A stretch of 64,000 nt of DNA from Azoarcus sp. Aa7 (GTDB lineage Bacteria > Pseudomonadota > Gammaproteobacteria > Burkholderiales > Rhodocyclaceae), in contig NZ_QVLR01000056.1 in assembly GCF_014822185.1 (NCBI RefSeq), positions 1 through 64,000 on the forward strand. Direction: 5' to 3'. The translations under genes and the position numbers were made by a program. A model generated the notes under the pieces. It had not been told where the DNA came from, did not search any database, and worked only from the letters and a program-made list of their open reading frames with translations. Shown piece by piece: positions 17,842-27,054 of this stretch. The first letter of the stretch is position 1. Every line of letters starts with the position of its first letter.

Positions 17842-19386
17842 TTATCGGGTCTGGAATCCGCCGTCGGCCGGGGCGGCCGGGGCGTTGCCTGCGGGCTGTT
17901 CGTCGAATGGCGGCGAACCTTCCATCTTGCCTTGCAGGAAGAACTCCCCGCGTGATGGCGGCACGAAGTGATCGGTGGGCAGCGAGTAGTTCGACGGCAG
18001 CGGCTTCACGAGACGCGGCGTGATCACGAACATCAGTTCGCTGCGGTCGGTCTGGAACTCGCTGCTGCGGAACAGCGCACCGAGGATCGGAATCTCCCCG
18101 AGGCCGGGGAAGCGCTTCACCGTCTCGGTGACGTTGTTCTTGATCAGGCCGGCGATCGCGAAGCTCTGGCCGTCGACCAATTGCACCGTCGTCTGCGCCC
18201 GCCGTGTCGTGAAACTGGGCAGGATCGCGGTCGTGCCGTCTATCGTCGTGAAGGGTGAACCCGTCTGCGACAGTTCCGACACCTCTGGCGAGACCTTCAG
18301 GTTGATGCGGCCGCCATCCAGTACTGTGGGTGTGAATTTCAGACCGACGCCGAACTCCTTTTCCTCCAGCGTGACGGTCGTCAGTCCGGTCGTCGAATTT
18401 GCCCGTGCGACGGGAATGAAGATCTTGCCGCCCGCGAGGAAGCTGCCTTCCTGCCCGCTGATGGCGACGATGTTGGGTTCGGCGAGGATCTTTAGCAGGC
18501 CGTCGCGCTTTTCCGCGTCGATCGCGAGCAGTTTGTTGGGGCTCTTGATCGCGGTCAGCAGGCCCGCGCTGTCGGTCAGCAGGCTGTTGATGATGGAATA
18601 GGTCCAGTCGCCGGTCGTCGCCGAGAAGCGGAATTCCGCGCCCAGCTTGTCGAGCAGGGTCTTGGAGACCTCGGCGACCTTCACTTCGAGCATCACCTGC
18701 TGAGGCGAGCGGACGCGCATCATGTTCACGACTTGCGAACCCGCCGCCCGCACAGCGCCGCGTGACTCGCTGATGTTGATCGTCGCACCCGGGGCCACCT
18801 GACCGCCGCCAGCGATTACCGGCAGGACCAAGCCACGGTTGAGGTTGCGCACGTAGGCGTCCGCGATCGCAACGGCCTCGTCGGCGCGCATCGCGCTGGA
18901 TACCTCGCCGGTCAGGACGATGGATTCCGCGGCGGTGGTCACGCGGATGCCTTTTTCATCGGGTAGCAGTTCGTGAATGCGCGATTCCAGGCGGGCGGCG
19001 TCGACGTTGACCGACACGTCGACGATGGTTGTTGCGCCGCCCTTGCGCCACAGGATGACGTTGGTCGAGCCGACGGTCTTGCCGAGCAGGTACAACTCCC
19101 GCGCACTGATGAGCGTCACGTCGGCGACTGTCGGATTGCCGACCGAAATCCGGTCGATGGCGGCGGGCAACCGTAGCAACGTGGACTTGCCGATCACAAG
19201 GCTCATCGCGGGGCCGATCTCGGCCGATTCGGCGTAGGCGGACTCCATACCCCGCTGCGGCGCCGCGACTGGAGTGGCCTTGGCTGCGTTGGTCGTTAAG
19301 GGAATACACAGGCCCGCAAGCAAGGCGAACGCGGCAAATTGCCTGAGGCGGGGCGTGGCGCAGAAAATGGCAGGTTGGCTTTTCAT
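17842..19386 (-). CDS. cpaC: CpaC/RcpA outer-membrane secretin
   Basis: This 514-residue secretin forms the outer-membrane pore of the Flp pilus. A signal peptide ending near residue 35 (TTNAAKA) is followed by the pilus and BON-like N-terminal domains (LVIGKSTLLRLPAAIDRISVGNPTVADV, ESIVLTGEVSSAM). The C-terminal secretin domain comes next, with VMLEVKVAEVSKTLLDKLGAEF and the signature GLIKNNVTETVKRFPGLGEIPILGALFRS. A C-terminal extension after the beta-domain (from about residue 450) is proline-rich. It lies between cpaB and the small lipoprotein gene, in the same operon. Confidence 0.94.
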   Translation of the reverse strand: MKSQPAIFCATPRLRQFAAFALLAGLCIPLTTNAAKATPVAAPQRGMESAYAESAEIGPAMSLVIGKSTLLRLPAAIDRISVGNPTVADVTLISARELYLLGKTVGSTNVILWRKGGATTIVDVSVNVDAARLESRIHELLPDEKGIRVTTAAESIVLTGEVSSAMRADEAVAIADAYVRNLNRGLVLPVIAGGGQVAPGATINISESRGAVRAAGSQVVNMMRVRSPQQVMLEVKVAEVSKTLLDKLGAEFRFSATTGDWTYSIINSLLTDSAGLLTAIKSPNKLLAIDAEKRDGLLKILAEPNIVAISGQEGSFLAGGKIFIPVARANSTTGLTTVTLEEKEFGVGLKFTPTVLDGGRINLKVSPEVSELSQTGSPFTTIDGTTAILPSFTTRRAQTTVQLVDGQSFAIAGLIKNNVTETVKRFPGLGEIPILGALFRSSEFQTDRSELMFVITPRLVKPLPSNYSLPTDHFVPPSRGEFFLQGKMEGSPPFDEQPAGNAPAAPADGGFQTR

Positions 19387-19423
19387 TGTTGTTGCTCCCT
19401 ACAGTACGAGATTCGCTGCGTGC

Positions 19424-20266
19424 TCAGAACTCGGCCGTGGAGCGCTGCAGGCCGCGGATAACTTCCACCTTGTCGGGCGATGGCGCGGGAGCCCGTGCGG
19501 GCTGGCGCGGCTTGCTCGCGACGGGTTTCTTCGGCGCTGCCGCCGGCGCGGCCTTCGGCGGTTCGGGCGCGATCGTCGCCGTCTTCAGCAGATCCTCCTT
19601 GCGGATGCCGGCGGTCGCGGCCGGGTCCTTGTCGACCTGGTTGCGCAGCACGAGGGACAGGCTGCCGATGCTGCGCGCGAGATCCAGCTTTTCGGCTTCT
19701 TCCGGGGTCACTTCCAGCGTGACCGCGCTGACGACCTTGGGTTTGGTTTCGTCGCGGGCCGCCTCCTGGGCCACGGCGAGCACGAGGATGCGTTCCAGCA
19801 CGATCTTGGAGATCGAGTTGTCACGTTCGTCCTGGATGTTGACGAGGATGTCCACGTAGTTGCCGGGCAGCGCGAAGCCGGCGACACCGATTACCTCGTT
19901 AACTTTCACCGTGAGTGCGCGCTTGCCGCTATCGATCACGGCCGAAAGCCCGCCCGTGGTTCCCACGGGGGCGAGCTTCGCTTCAATGATGGGTTCGCCG
20001 CGCAGGATGGTGGTGCGTATCACACGCGCCTCAAGCGATTTCGGGTCGTCTATGACCCCCGCTGGCGCGCTTCCGGAAGGCCAGCTCAACACCTGCATCA
20101 TCGAGGGATCGAGCGTGTTGCCGAGTTCGAGGTCGCGCGAGGCGACGACGACCTTCTGCGTCATCATCGCGTTCTTCTGTGCCAGCCAGCTGGCCGCGAA
20201 GAATACTGCGACGACGCCGGCGACCACCGAGAATGCAATCATCAGGAGTGCGCGTGTGGTCTTCAT
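19424..20266 (-). CDS. cpaB: CpaB/RcpC Flp pilus assembly protein
   Basis: This 280-residue protein has one N-terminal transmembrane segment (ALLMIAFSVVAGVVAVFFAASWLA) and then a SAF domain (VVASRDLELGNTLDPSMMQVLSWP) and the RcpC domain (RALTVKVNEVIGVAGFALPGNYVDILVN). The last 60 residues are a low-complexity Lys/Pro/Ala tail. It is thought to work in the periplasm with the secretin. It is 37 bases upstream of cpaC and downstream of the AAA+ ATPase gene. Confidence 0.92.
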   Translation of the reverse strand: MKTTRALLMIAFSVVAGVVAVFFAASWLAQKNAMMTQKVVVASRDLELGNTLDPSMMQVLSWPSGSAPAGVIDDPKSLEARVIRTTILRGEPIIEAKLAPVGTTGGLSAVIDSGKRALTVKVNEVIGVAGFALPGNYVDILVNIQDERDNSISKIVLERILVLAVAQEAARDETKPKVVSAVTLEVTPEEAEKLDLARSIGSLSLVLRNQVDKDPAATAGIRKEDLLKTATIAPEPPKAAPAAAPKKPVASKPRQPARAPAPSPDKVEVIRGLQRSTAEF

Positions 20267-20334
20267 GATGTGTCCTCTGGTCTGCTTGCGAAGGGGGGTG
20301 TGCGTGCTGGCGGGCTGCGCTCAGTGTGTCGGGT

Positions 20335-21660
20335 TCAATTGGTGGCGAAATAGCACTGCCATGCCCACACCAGCGATTCCGAGGTCATTCGCGGCGTGGT
20401 GCCCAGATAGGCGGCGCGGTCGCGGACCTTGCTGACGATGTCGAAGGGGATGCACGCCAGCAGCGGGCGCTGATCCTTCGCGTGCCCGTCACGCAGCAAG
20501 GCCTGGTACGCGTCTTCGTCGAAGGGCACGCCCGCCCGCTCGCTCGCGCCGATGAAGATGCGGCGGTAGGCATCTGCCGACACCGGGCCGACGTAGATCT
20601 TGTAGCCGAGGCGCCGCAGGAAGGCCTCGTCGGCCAGGTCCGCGGGCATGTAGTTGCTCGAGAAGATCACGCTCACGTCGAAGGGCACGCGGAACTTCTT
20701 GCCCGTGTGCAGCGCGAGATAATCGACGCGGCGGTCGAGCGGCACGATCCAGCGGTTCATCAGTTCCTGCGGGGCCACGAGTTGGCGGCCGAGGTCGTCG
20801 ATGATGAAGATGCCGTTGTTGGCCTTGACCTGGGGCGGGGCGGTGTAGAAGCGCGTCTCGTGGTCGAACTGCAGGTCAAGCATCTGTAGTGTCAGCTCGC
20901 CGCCGGTCATCACGGCGGGGCGCCGGCAGCGCAGCCAGCGTTCGTCGGTGGTGTGATGCCGGTCCAGCCCTTCGTTGCGCAAGGCGGAGCGCGAGGGCTT
21001 GTGCACCAAGGGGTCGTACACCTGGATCACCTCGCCATCCAGCATGATCGCGTGCGGCACGTGGATGTCGCCGTAGAGCACGTTCACGACGTGTTCGGCG
21101 ATGAAGGTCTTGCCGCTGCCCGCGGGTCCGTAGACGAGGACTGCGCGGCCTGAGTTGAGTGCGGAACCGACCTGGTCGAGCAGGGCGGGGTCGATCACCA
21201 CGCCGTCGAAGACCGCAGCGAGCTTTTGCTGCGTCACGGTCATGTGCGCGACGCTCTGGCGTTCGATCTGCGCGATGTAGGCCTCCAGCGTGACGGGCGC
21301 GGGGCCGACGTACTGGCTGCGCTTGAGCGCGACCTCGGCGCGGTGGCGGCCGGTGTCAGTGAGCTGGAAGTTGAGGTCGGTCTCGGCCGGCCCGCGGCCG
21401 GGAACCTCGACCAGGCGCTCGGCGCGCATGAAATCGAGCACGGCCTCGACGACTCCCAGCGGCAGCCGGAGTCGTCCGGAAAGGTCCCACAGCGGCAGGC
21501 GGCCGCCCTGAAAGAAGGTCTTGAGCGTGAGGTCGACGAGGAACTGCAGCGGCAGCCCCGCCTCTTCGATCGTGCGCGGCGGAGCGGGCGCCCGGATGCC
21601 GCCGTCGTCCCTGTCCGCGCTTGTCGCGCTTGTGATTTGAACCGACGTGCTCGCGTTCAT
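20335..21660 (-). CDS. AAA+ ATPase of unknown role within the tad operon
   Basis: This 441-residue protein starts with a disordered stretch, then a helical/winged-helix-like region (LVDLTLKTFFQGGRLPLWDLSGRLRLP, ADLNFQLTDTGRHRAEVAL-type). An AAA+ core follows, with Walker A YGPAGSGKTF (about 176-183) and Walker B IFIIDDLGRQ. The sensor region is VIFSSNYMPADLADEAFLRRLGYKI. It sits between the prepilin peptidase and cpaB, so it is almost certainly part of the pilus operon. It is unrelated to TadA and CpaE. Similar proteins are annotated simply as ATP-binding. I cannot assign a function; remodelling of a pilus component is possible. Confidence 0.78.
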   Translation of the reverse strand: MNASTSVQITSATSADRDDGGIRAPAPPRTIEEAGLPLQFLVDLTLKTFFQGGRLPLWDLSGRLRLPLGVVEAVLDFMRAERLVEVPGRGPAETDLNFQLTDTGRHRAEVALKRSQYVGPAPVTLEAYIAQIERQSVAHMTVTQQKLAAVFDGVVIDPALLDQVGSALNSGRAVLVYGPAGSGKTFIAEHVVNVLYGDIHVPHAIMLDGEVIQVYDPLVHKPSRSALRNEGLDRHHTTDERWLRCRRPAVMTGGELTLQMLDLQFDHETRFYTAPPQVKANNGIFIIDDLGRQLVAPQELMNRWIVPLDRRVDYLALHTGKKFRVPFDVSVIFSSNYMPADLADEAFLRRLGYKIYVGPVSADAYRRIFIGASERAGVPFDEDAYQALLRDGHAKDQRPLLACIPFDIVSKVRDRAAYLGTTPRMTSESLVWAWQCYFATN

Positions 21661-21698
21661 TTTCCTGGTCCCCCGGTTCGGCCGGCCCGTTGGTGCGA

Positions 21699-22307
21699 TC
21701 AGATCATGTTCAGTTGGACGGCCCGGTAAATCATGCAGACGATGGTTCCGCCGGCGATCGCGAGGCCGTACGGAAGCCGCGTCGCCGATGGCGGTGCGGG
21801 TATGGAGACCGCGCCGCCGCTGGCGGTGCGCAGCATCGCGCTCGCGAGCATGATGCGCAGGTTCTTAAGCGTCTGCGCGGCCACGCCCGGGCGCAGCGCG
21901 GCGGCGAGCACCAGCACGCCGCCGGCGAGAAAGGTCGAGAAGATCGCCCACCAGATCTCGGGCGACCCGAGAAAGGCTCCGGTCATCGCCATCAGCTTGA
22001 CGTCGCCGGCGCTCAAGCCGCGTAATAGGTATAACGGCAGCAGCACGACCAGTCCGATGAGCAGCCCCTTCAGGGCGCCCCACGGGCCGAGCGCGCCGGG
22101 CAGCAGGCTCAGGAAGCCGTCGCCGCGGGGCAGAATGGTGTGCAGCGCGATTGCGAGAAGCGCCCCGCACAGGATGAGGATGTTGGGAATGCGGTGCCCG
22201 CGCAGGTCGTGCGCGGCGGCGATCAAGAGGAGTGCCGACAGCAGCGCGAGCACGCTCAGTCCCATCGCGGCGGGCGTGCCGAAGACGCTGATGGCGAACT
22301 CTTCCAT
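21699..22307 (-). CDS. tadV: TadV/CpaA prepilin peptidase
   Basis: This 202-residue polytopic aspartic protease (A24 family) cleaves the leader of Flp and probably of the TadE pseudopilins. The two catalytic aspartates are in DLRGHRIPN (about residue 34) and LSAGDVKLMAMTG (about residue 101). It lacks the N-methylase domain of PilD, as usual for TadV. It lies directly downstream of the flp gene (86-bp gap), the canonical order at the head of a tad operon. Confidence 0.92.
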   Translation of the reverse strand: MEEFAISVFGTPAAMGLSVLALLSALLLIAAAHDLRGHRIPNILILCGALLAIALHTILPRGDGFLSLLPGALGPWGALKGLLIGLVVLLPLYLLRGLSAGDVKLMAMTGAFLGSPEIWWAIFSTFLAGGVLVLAAALRPGVAAQTLKNLRIMLASAMLRTASGGAVSIPAPPSATRLPYGLAIAGGTIVCMIYRAVQLNMI

Positions 22308-22393
22308 GGTTGCGGATCCGTTGAAAGCCTGGAGGTGGAAGAAAGCGGGTCGAGCCTGCGGTCGCCCCGCTTTCAGCCTGTCCCACTAACTCA

Positions 22394-22603
22394 TTACATC
22401 GTAATCGGGCAGGTGCCGCTCGATCCTGCTGCGTTGAAGCATTCTGCGATATTCGAGAAGATGAGATTCAGACCGTCGCCGAGCAAGCCGGCACCAACAG
22501 CCATCGCGAGAGCGATCAGCACCGCGAGCAGGGCGTATTCGATCGCGACGGCGCCTTCTTCCTCGTTCCAGAAGCGGCGGATACCTTGAAGTAGCGTTTT
22601 CAT
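22394..22603 (-). CDS. flp: Flp-family type IVb pilin
   Basis: This 69-residue prepilin is the structural subunit of the tad pilus. The short leader KTLLQGIRRFWNEEEG is followed by the mature N-terminus AVAIEYALLAVLIALAMAVG, with the Glu-Tyr pair characteristic of Flp pilins after the Gly cleavage site. The C-terminal region has two cysteines (AECFNAAGSSGTC) that may form a disulfide loop, which not all Flp pilins have. The ATG at 22603 follows AAGGAAA. It is the promoter-proximal gene of the operon. Confidence 0.94.
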   Translation of the reverse strand: MKTLLQGIRRFWNEEEGAVAIEYALLAVLIALAMAVGAGLLGDGLNLIFSNIAECFNAAGSSGTCPITM

Positions 22604-23208
22604 GATGTTTTTCCTTCGAGCCATGATGATCACATCCGCTCCGCCGGCTGCTGGAGCAGCGTTCCGGCTGCGGAACCGGAAGGAGTCGGGGCTGCGCTGC
22701 GGTCTTTGAAGCTGGCTGCTGCGTATCCCGATTCCCTGTGTGTAGTCTGGCCTCCGTCCGCCGGTTCGACATCGCAAGGTGCGCCTATGCAGGCTAGTCC
22801 GATGAGCCCTGCACGCGAGTGACATTTGTCCTGTTTCGATGCACATGGCACTTGGATCGTGAAATATTCACGTTTCCGGGCGCGCGGAGCTGGTCGCTCA
22901 ACTTCGTTCGTGCCTTGCGTGGGTGTCCGCGGATGCATTTCACAATAATTATCAAGGCGGCAATCAAGTACATCGCCCTCTGCTTGTCGAAGGGCAGGCA
23001 TGCGCAGGGCTTCGACAGGCTCAGCCCGAACGGTATTGGGCTACCGGGTTAATTGCGTGTCGAAACACGGGCCGGACGGGATTGCGGATGGCGTGTTCCC
23101 GCGCGCAGGGTTGGCCCGAACTGGCGTCGTGTGTGACGTGCTGGGCTTGTGCTCCGGGATGCGCGTGTTAACCTCGGCACACGTCTTGTCGTGACGGAGG
23201 AGCCGAGC
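22604..23208. other. 605-bp intergenic region between divergent flp and a membrane-protein gene
   Basis: I see no gene here. It should hold the promoters for the tad operon and for the divergent membrane-protein gene, but no convincing -35/-10 or sigma-54 element stands out. A short AT-rich patch lies at about 22935-22955. From 22956 to about 23046 there is a copy of a second repeat type (see the entry at 22956). The base composition is lower in GC than the flanking genes. Confidence 0.6.
22956..23046. repeat. Second repeat type: GGCGGCAATCAA...CCCGAACGGTAT
   Basis: The ends GGCGGCAATCAAGTAC and CCCGAACGGTATTGGG match the copy at 35037-35105 (GGCGGCAATCAAATAC, CCCGAACGGTATAGG). The middle contains CTTCGACAGGCTCAG, which is present inverted in the other copy (CTGAGCCTGTCGAA). 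Confidence 0.65.
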
Positions 23209-24741
23209 ATGCCGGAACAGATTTCCGTCAACCCGACCGCGCGTGCGGTTTCTTTGCAGTGCCGGACTTTCGGTCTGTCGTGGCCGTTGCTCGCCGCACT
23301 GTTTGTGCTCGTCGGAATTCTTTACGACAAACGGATCAACCTGGGGGTGCTGTCCGATGCCGACACATACTGGCATCTGGCCGCGGGGCGCTGGATCATC
23401 GAGCACGGCATGGTTCCAACGACCGATCCATTCTCGCATTCGATGCTGCAGGCGCCGTGGACCGCGCACGAATGGTTGGCGGAAGTCATCCTTGCGCTGG
23501 TGCATCAGATGGCCGGTTGGGGAGGATTGGTGTTCCTCACCGCGGCGCTCGCCGCCTTCACGATGGCCTGCCTGCTGCGCTTCCTTCTCGCGCGTATGGA
23601 GCCCGTGCATGCGCTGATGCTCACCGTCGTCGCCGCGACCATGATGTTGAGCCATCTGGCGGCGCGGCCTCATGTGCTGATGTGGCCGTTGCTGGCCGTA
23701 TGGGTGGGCACTCTCACGAATGCGGGCGAGAAAGGGGATGGCCCTCCATGGCTTCTGCTTCCGCTCATGACGCTGTGGGCGAATCTCCACGGCAGTTTCG
23801 TGTTCGGTCTTGCGCTTGCCGGCGCGCTGGCGCTGGATGCGGTGCTGCAGTCGCCGGGTACGTTGCGCCGCGCTGCCGCGATACGGTGGGGCGCTTTCGT
23901 CACGCTGGCGATACTTGGCGCGATCGTTACGCCGTGGGGGCTGCACGGGTTGTTGTTCCCTTTCGAGCTGACCAGCATGAGTGTGTCGTTGAGTGTGATT
24001 CAAGAATGGCGCTCGCCGAATTTCCAGAAGTTTCACCCGCTCGAGCTGTGGCTGATGATCGTGCTGGCCCTCGCGTGCGCCGGCCGCGTGAGACTCCCAT
24101 GGCTGCGGTTGCTGCTGGTGCTCGGGCTCGTGCATCTCGCGTTACAACACAACCGCCATGCGTCCGTGCTCGGGTTGGTGTCCCCCTTTCTCATCGCGTC
24201 GCCCCTGGGGGCGTGTCTCCGCGCATGCCGGGGCCAGGGCGGAAACGTCGAATCGCTGGACCGCATCTTCGCGGCCCTGGCTGCGCCGGCGCGACCCGTG
24301 GCGCTTGCCGCCGTGGCGGCCGTGGGACTCCTGCTGGGGGCAGAGGTAGCGCGGTCGGACCGCAACAATCCGGTTGCTGCGCGCACGCCCGAGGCCGCAG
24401 TGCAGGCAGCCTTTGCAGCAGGGGCAAGCGGCCCCGTGTTCAATGCCTACGGTTTCGGGGGCTACCTGATCCACGAGGGCGTACCCGTCTTCATCGACGG
24501 CCGCGCGGACATGTACGGCGATGCGCTGTTGCAGCGTTATCTGGGTGCCATGTTTCTGACCGGGTCCGAGGTGCTGCCGAAGCTCCTTGAAGAATACCGC
24601 ATCGGCTGGACCCTGATCGAGCCGGGCACGCCGGCGCTGGCGCTCCTCGATCGCCTGCCCGGATGGCGGCGCGTGTATGCGGACGCGGTGGCGGTCGTGC
24701 ATGTGCGCGACGGCGGGGCGCCGTCAAGCACGCGTCATTAG
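23209..24741 (+). CDS. Polytopic membrane protein of unknown function
   Basis: This 510-residue protein has about ten hydrophobic segments, beginning with SWPLLAALFVLVGILYDK. The first extracytoplasmic loop contains DADTYWHLAAGRWIIEHGMVPTTDPFSH and TAHEWLAEV. A D-x-D-containing loop after the first membrane helix is typical of GT-C-fold, lipid-dependent transferases, but no specific family is clear. The C-terminal 110 residues are soluble, with AYGFGGYLIHEGVPVFIDGRADMYG. The ATG at 23209 follows CGGAGGAG. It precedes a PAP2-type phosphatase gene by 63 bp, so the two may form an operon acting on a lipid-linked substrate. That role is an inference. Confidence 0.65.
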   Translation: MPEQISVNPTARAVSLQCRTFGLSWPLLAALFVLVGILYDKRINLGVLSDADTYWHLAAGRWIIEHGMVPTTDPFSHSMLQAPWTAHEWLAEVILALVHQMAGWGGLVFLTAALAAFTMACLLRFLLARMEPVHALMLTVVAATMMLSHLAARPHVLMWPLLAVWVGTLTNAGEKGDGPPWLLLPLMTLWANLHGSFVFGLALAGALALDAVLQSPGTLRRAAAIRWGAFVTLAILGAIVTPWGLHGLLFPFELTSMSVSLSVIQEWRSPNFQKFHPLELWLMIVLALACAGRVRLPWLRLLLVLGLVHLALQHNRHASVLGLVSPFLIASPLGACLRACRGQGGNVESLDRIFAALAAPARPVALAAVAAVGLLLGAEVARSDRNNPVAARTPEAAVQAAFAAGASGPVFNAYGFGGYLIHEGVPVFIDGRADMYGDALLQRYLGAMFLTGSEVLPKLLEEYRIGWTLIEPGTPALALLDRLPGWRRVYADAVAVVHVRDGGAPSSTRH

Positions 24742-24804
24742 TGCCGGAATCCGGCGCACCGGTTCGCACGGCTTCGGGATGGCAATCACCATCGAGATCG
24801 CGGA

Positions 24805-25824
24805 ATGACTCTTGCTCCCTATATCGTGCTGGTGACGGTCACCTGTGTGCTCAGCGTAATTGCAAGTGCAGTCGCTGGCGCGCATGCTGTCCATCCGATA
24901 GGCACGAACCAGATATCCGTCGTGATCGGATTTCTGTTCTTCTTTGTTGTTGCGCTCACGTTCGCGATGCTGGGCGATGCCGTGCGTCTTGCGCGACGCT
25001 TCAACCGCGAAAATGGGGCTCAGATCGGACTTCGGGCGCTTTCCCTAGCCGCGGGAAAACCCGGGATCGGTTCATTCTTGCTTGTGATCATCGCCGCGTA
25101 CGGCGTTGGAGCGTCTGCGAATCTCGCCGAAGTCTATCGGGTCGAGAGTGTCGTCTGGAACGATGAATGGCTGTGGGAAATCGAACAGGATCTTTTCCAT
25201 GCCCTGCTCGCGCTGCCGGTCAATGTTCCGAAATTCTGGGATGCGATCTACCAGACTCTCTGGGTCGTCGTCTTCCTCGGCCTGGCAGGGCTCGCGTGCG
25301 CGAAAAAGACGCACGCGATGGCGGCGGCACTTTGTGGCGTGGTCATCGCCTTTCATCTGACGCGCTACGTTGCCATCGCAATTCCAAGCGCCGGTCCTGT
25401 GTTCTTTCAGCCAGACCTGTTCGAACTCTCGGGGACCGGGAGCGCTACGTTAGTCCCGTTGTTGCGCGAGTACATGGCCGGTCATGTGGCGCAGAACGGC
25501 TTTCTTCCGGGAACGCAGGCATTTCCCAGCCTGCACGTGGGGCTCGCGTGGTGTGCAGTCGTTGTCATGGCGGGAGCATGGCGCTGGACACTGTGGTTCT
25601 CCCTCCCGTGGTTCGTGTTGAATTGGCTGGCTACGCTCTTCCTGGGGTGGCACTACGCGGTCGACGGCATCGGCGGAATTGCGGTGATGTCTCTTGCCCT
25701 TGTGATTGCGCATGCTCTGATGCGGATCGGATCATGGTGTTCATCGCTGACGCTCCGCATGCGGGGAGAGGGCATGAGAGCTTGCGGGGGAGAACCGGTC
25801 AGCCGCGCAGAATCTGTCGAATGA
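24805..25824 (+). CDS. PAP2-superfamily membrane phosphatase/transferase
   Basis: This 339-residue protein has at least seven hydrophobic segments. The acid-phosphatase-type motifs are PGTQAFPSLHVGLAWC (catalytic His in PSLH) and GWHYAVDGIGG (His and Asp), as in the PAP2_3 subgroup that includes inositol-phosphoceramide synthase-like enzymes. It probably acts on lipid phosphates at the outer face of the inner membrane; the substrate is unknown. It lies 63 bp after the polytopic membrane protein, on the same strand. Confidence 0.78.
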   Translation: MTLAPYIVLVTVTCVLSVIASAVAGAHAVHPIGTNQISVVIGFLFFFVVALTFAMLGDAVRLARRFNRENGAQIGLRALSLAAGKPGIGSFLLVIIAAYGVGASANLAEVYRVESVVWNDEWLWEIEQDLFHALLALPVNVPKFWDAIYQTLWVVVFLGLAGLACAKKTHAMAAALCGVVIAFHLTRYVAIAIPSAGPVFFQPDLFELSGTGSATLVPLLREYMAGHVAQNGFLPGTQAFPSLHVGLAWCAVVVMAGAWRWTLWFSLPWFVLNWLATLFLGWHYAVDGIGGIAVMSLALVIAHALMRIGSWCSSLTLRMRGEGMRACGGEPVSRAESVE

Positions 25825-25882
25825 ATGCGCCCGGACATGCGTTTTGACGCTCGTCCACGCGTTGGTCGAGGATTGGGGGTCA

Positions 25883-25991
25883 CAGGGCGGGAGAAGCCGA
25901 AGGCCGAACGTGGCAAGTGCGCCGCCGCTCGAACGTCGGGTGTGGGCACGCGCCGTTGTGGCGCGATGCGCTGCGCTCCTCCCGCCCTACG
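25883..25991. repeat. Palindromic intergenic repeat
   Basis: The left arm AGGGCGGGAGAAGCCGAAGG and right arm GCTGCGCTCCTCCCGCCCTACG are inverted, as in other copies. It sits in the 234-bp gap between the convergent PAP2 and glycosyltransferase genes; nothing else is visible in that gap. Confidence 0.8.
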
Positions 25992-26058
25992 GGAGCTGGT
26001 GCGATTGCGATTGCCTTGGAATCGTGGGCAAGTCGGTTTGCCTGGCGCGCAGAGCTAT

Positions 26059-27054
26059 TCAGGCGCCGACGCGCCGCACGCCGTGCGTCCGGGTCGCGAG
26101 ACGCGGGCGCATCGCGGGGCGGGATGGCTGATACTCGGTGACGAGATAAAGCGGGCGCCCCTTGGCTTCGTCGAACATGCGCGCCAGATACTCGCCGATC
26201 ACGCCCAGTGCCGCGAGCTGGATGCCGCCGAGGAACAGGATCACCGTCATCAGCGACGGGTAGCCGGCCACGTCGTTGCCGAACAGCAGCGTCTTGGTAA
26301 TCACGTACATGCCGAAGAGGAAGGCAAAGGCGGCCGTGGTCATGCCGGCGTAGGTGGCGATCTTGAGCGGGGCGGTCGTGAAGGACGTGATGCCTTCGAG
26401 GGCGAAATTCCACAGTTTCCAGTAATTCCACTTGCTGCGGCCCGCGAAGCGCGGATCGCGGCGGTAATACACGGCTTTCTGCGGGTAGCCGATCCAGGCG
26501 AACAGGCCCTTCATGAAGCGGTGCTGTTCGCGCAGACGCCCGAGCGCCTCGACCGCGCGGCGGCTGAGGAGGCGGAAATCGCCGGTGTCGCGCGGAATGG
26601 TGATGTTGGCGAGGCGGCCGATGAGGCGGTAGAACAGGGCGGCGCTGAGCTTCTTGAACCAGGTTTCTCCGTCGCGCTGGCTGCGCTGGGCGTACACGAC
26701 GTCGTAGCCATCCTGCCAGTGGCGCAGCAGTTCCGGGATCAGTTCGGGCGGATCCTGCAGGTCGGCATCGATCACGACCACCGCATCGCCGCGCGCATGG
26801 TCGATGCCGGCGGTCATCGCCAGTTCCTTACCGAAGTTGCGCGACAGTTCGAGGATCGCGATGCGATCGTCGCGCGTGCGCATGGCGCGCAGGAGCGACG
26901 CGGTTCCGTCGCTGCTGCCGTCATTGACGTAGATGATCTCGCAGTCGAGCGGGAGGGCATCGACGACGGCAAACAGCCGGCGCTGGAATTCGGGCAGGAC
27001 TTCGGCTTCGTTGAAGGCCGGGACAACGATCGAAAGCAGAAGGCGGTTTTTCAT
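26059..27054 (-). CDS. GtrB/DPM1-like membrane glycosyltransferase (GT2)
   Basis: This 331-residue enzyme has a GT-A domain with SIVVPAFNEAEVLPEF, VNDGSSDGT and DADLQDPPELIPEL (DAD metal motif). Two C-terminal transmembrane segments follow (MTTAAFAFLFGMYVITKTLLFG and SLMTVILFLGGIQLAALGVIGEYLARMF). This matches undecaprenyl-phosphate glucosyl- or related sugar transferases (GtrB, ArnC, YfdH). The ATG at 27054 follows GGAGAGAGGA. It might supply a lipid-linked sugar to other cell-surface enzymes in the area, such as the GT-C-like protein at 23.2 kb, but they are not co-transcribed. Confidence 0.88.
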   Translation of the reverse strand: MKNRLLLSIVVPAFNEAEVLPEFQRRLFAVVDALPLDCEIIYVNDGSSDGTASLLRAMRTRDDRIAILELSRNFGKELAMTAGIDHARGDAVVVIDADLQDPPELIPELLRHWQDGYDVVYAQRSQRDGETWFKKLSAALFYRLIGRLANITIPRDTGDFRLLSRRAVEALGRLREQHRFMKGLFAWIGYPQKAVYYRRDPRFAGRSKWNYWKLWNFALEGITSFTTAPLKIATYAGMTTAAFAFLFGMYVITKTLLFGNDVAGYPSLMTVILFLGGIQLAALGVIGEYLARMFDEAKGRPLYLVTEYQPSRPAMRPRLATRTHGVRRVGA

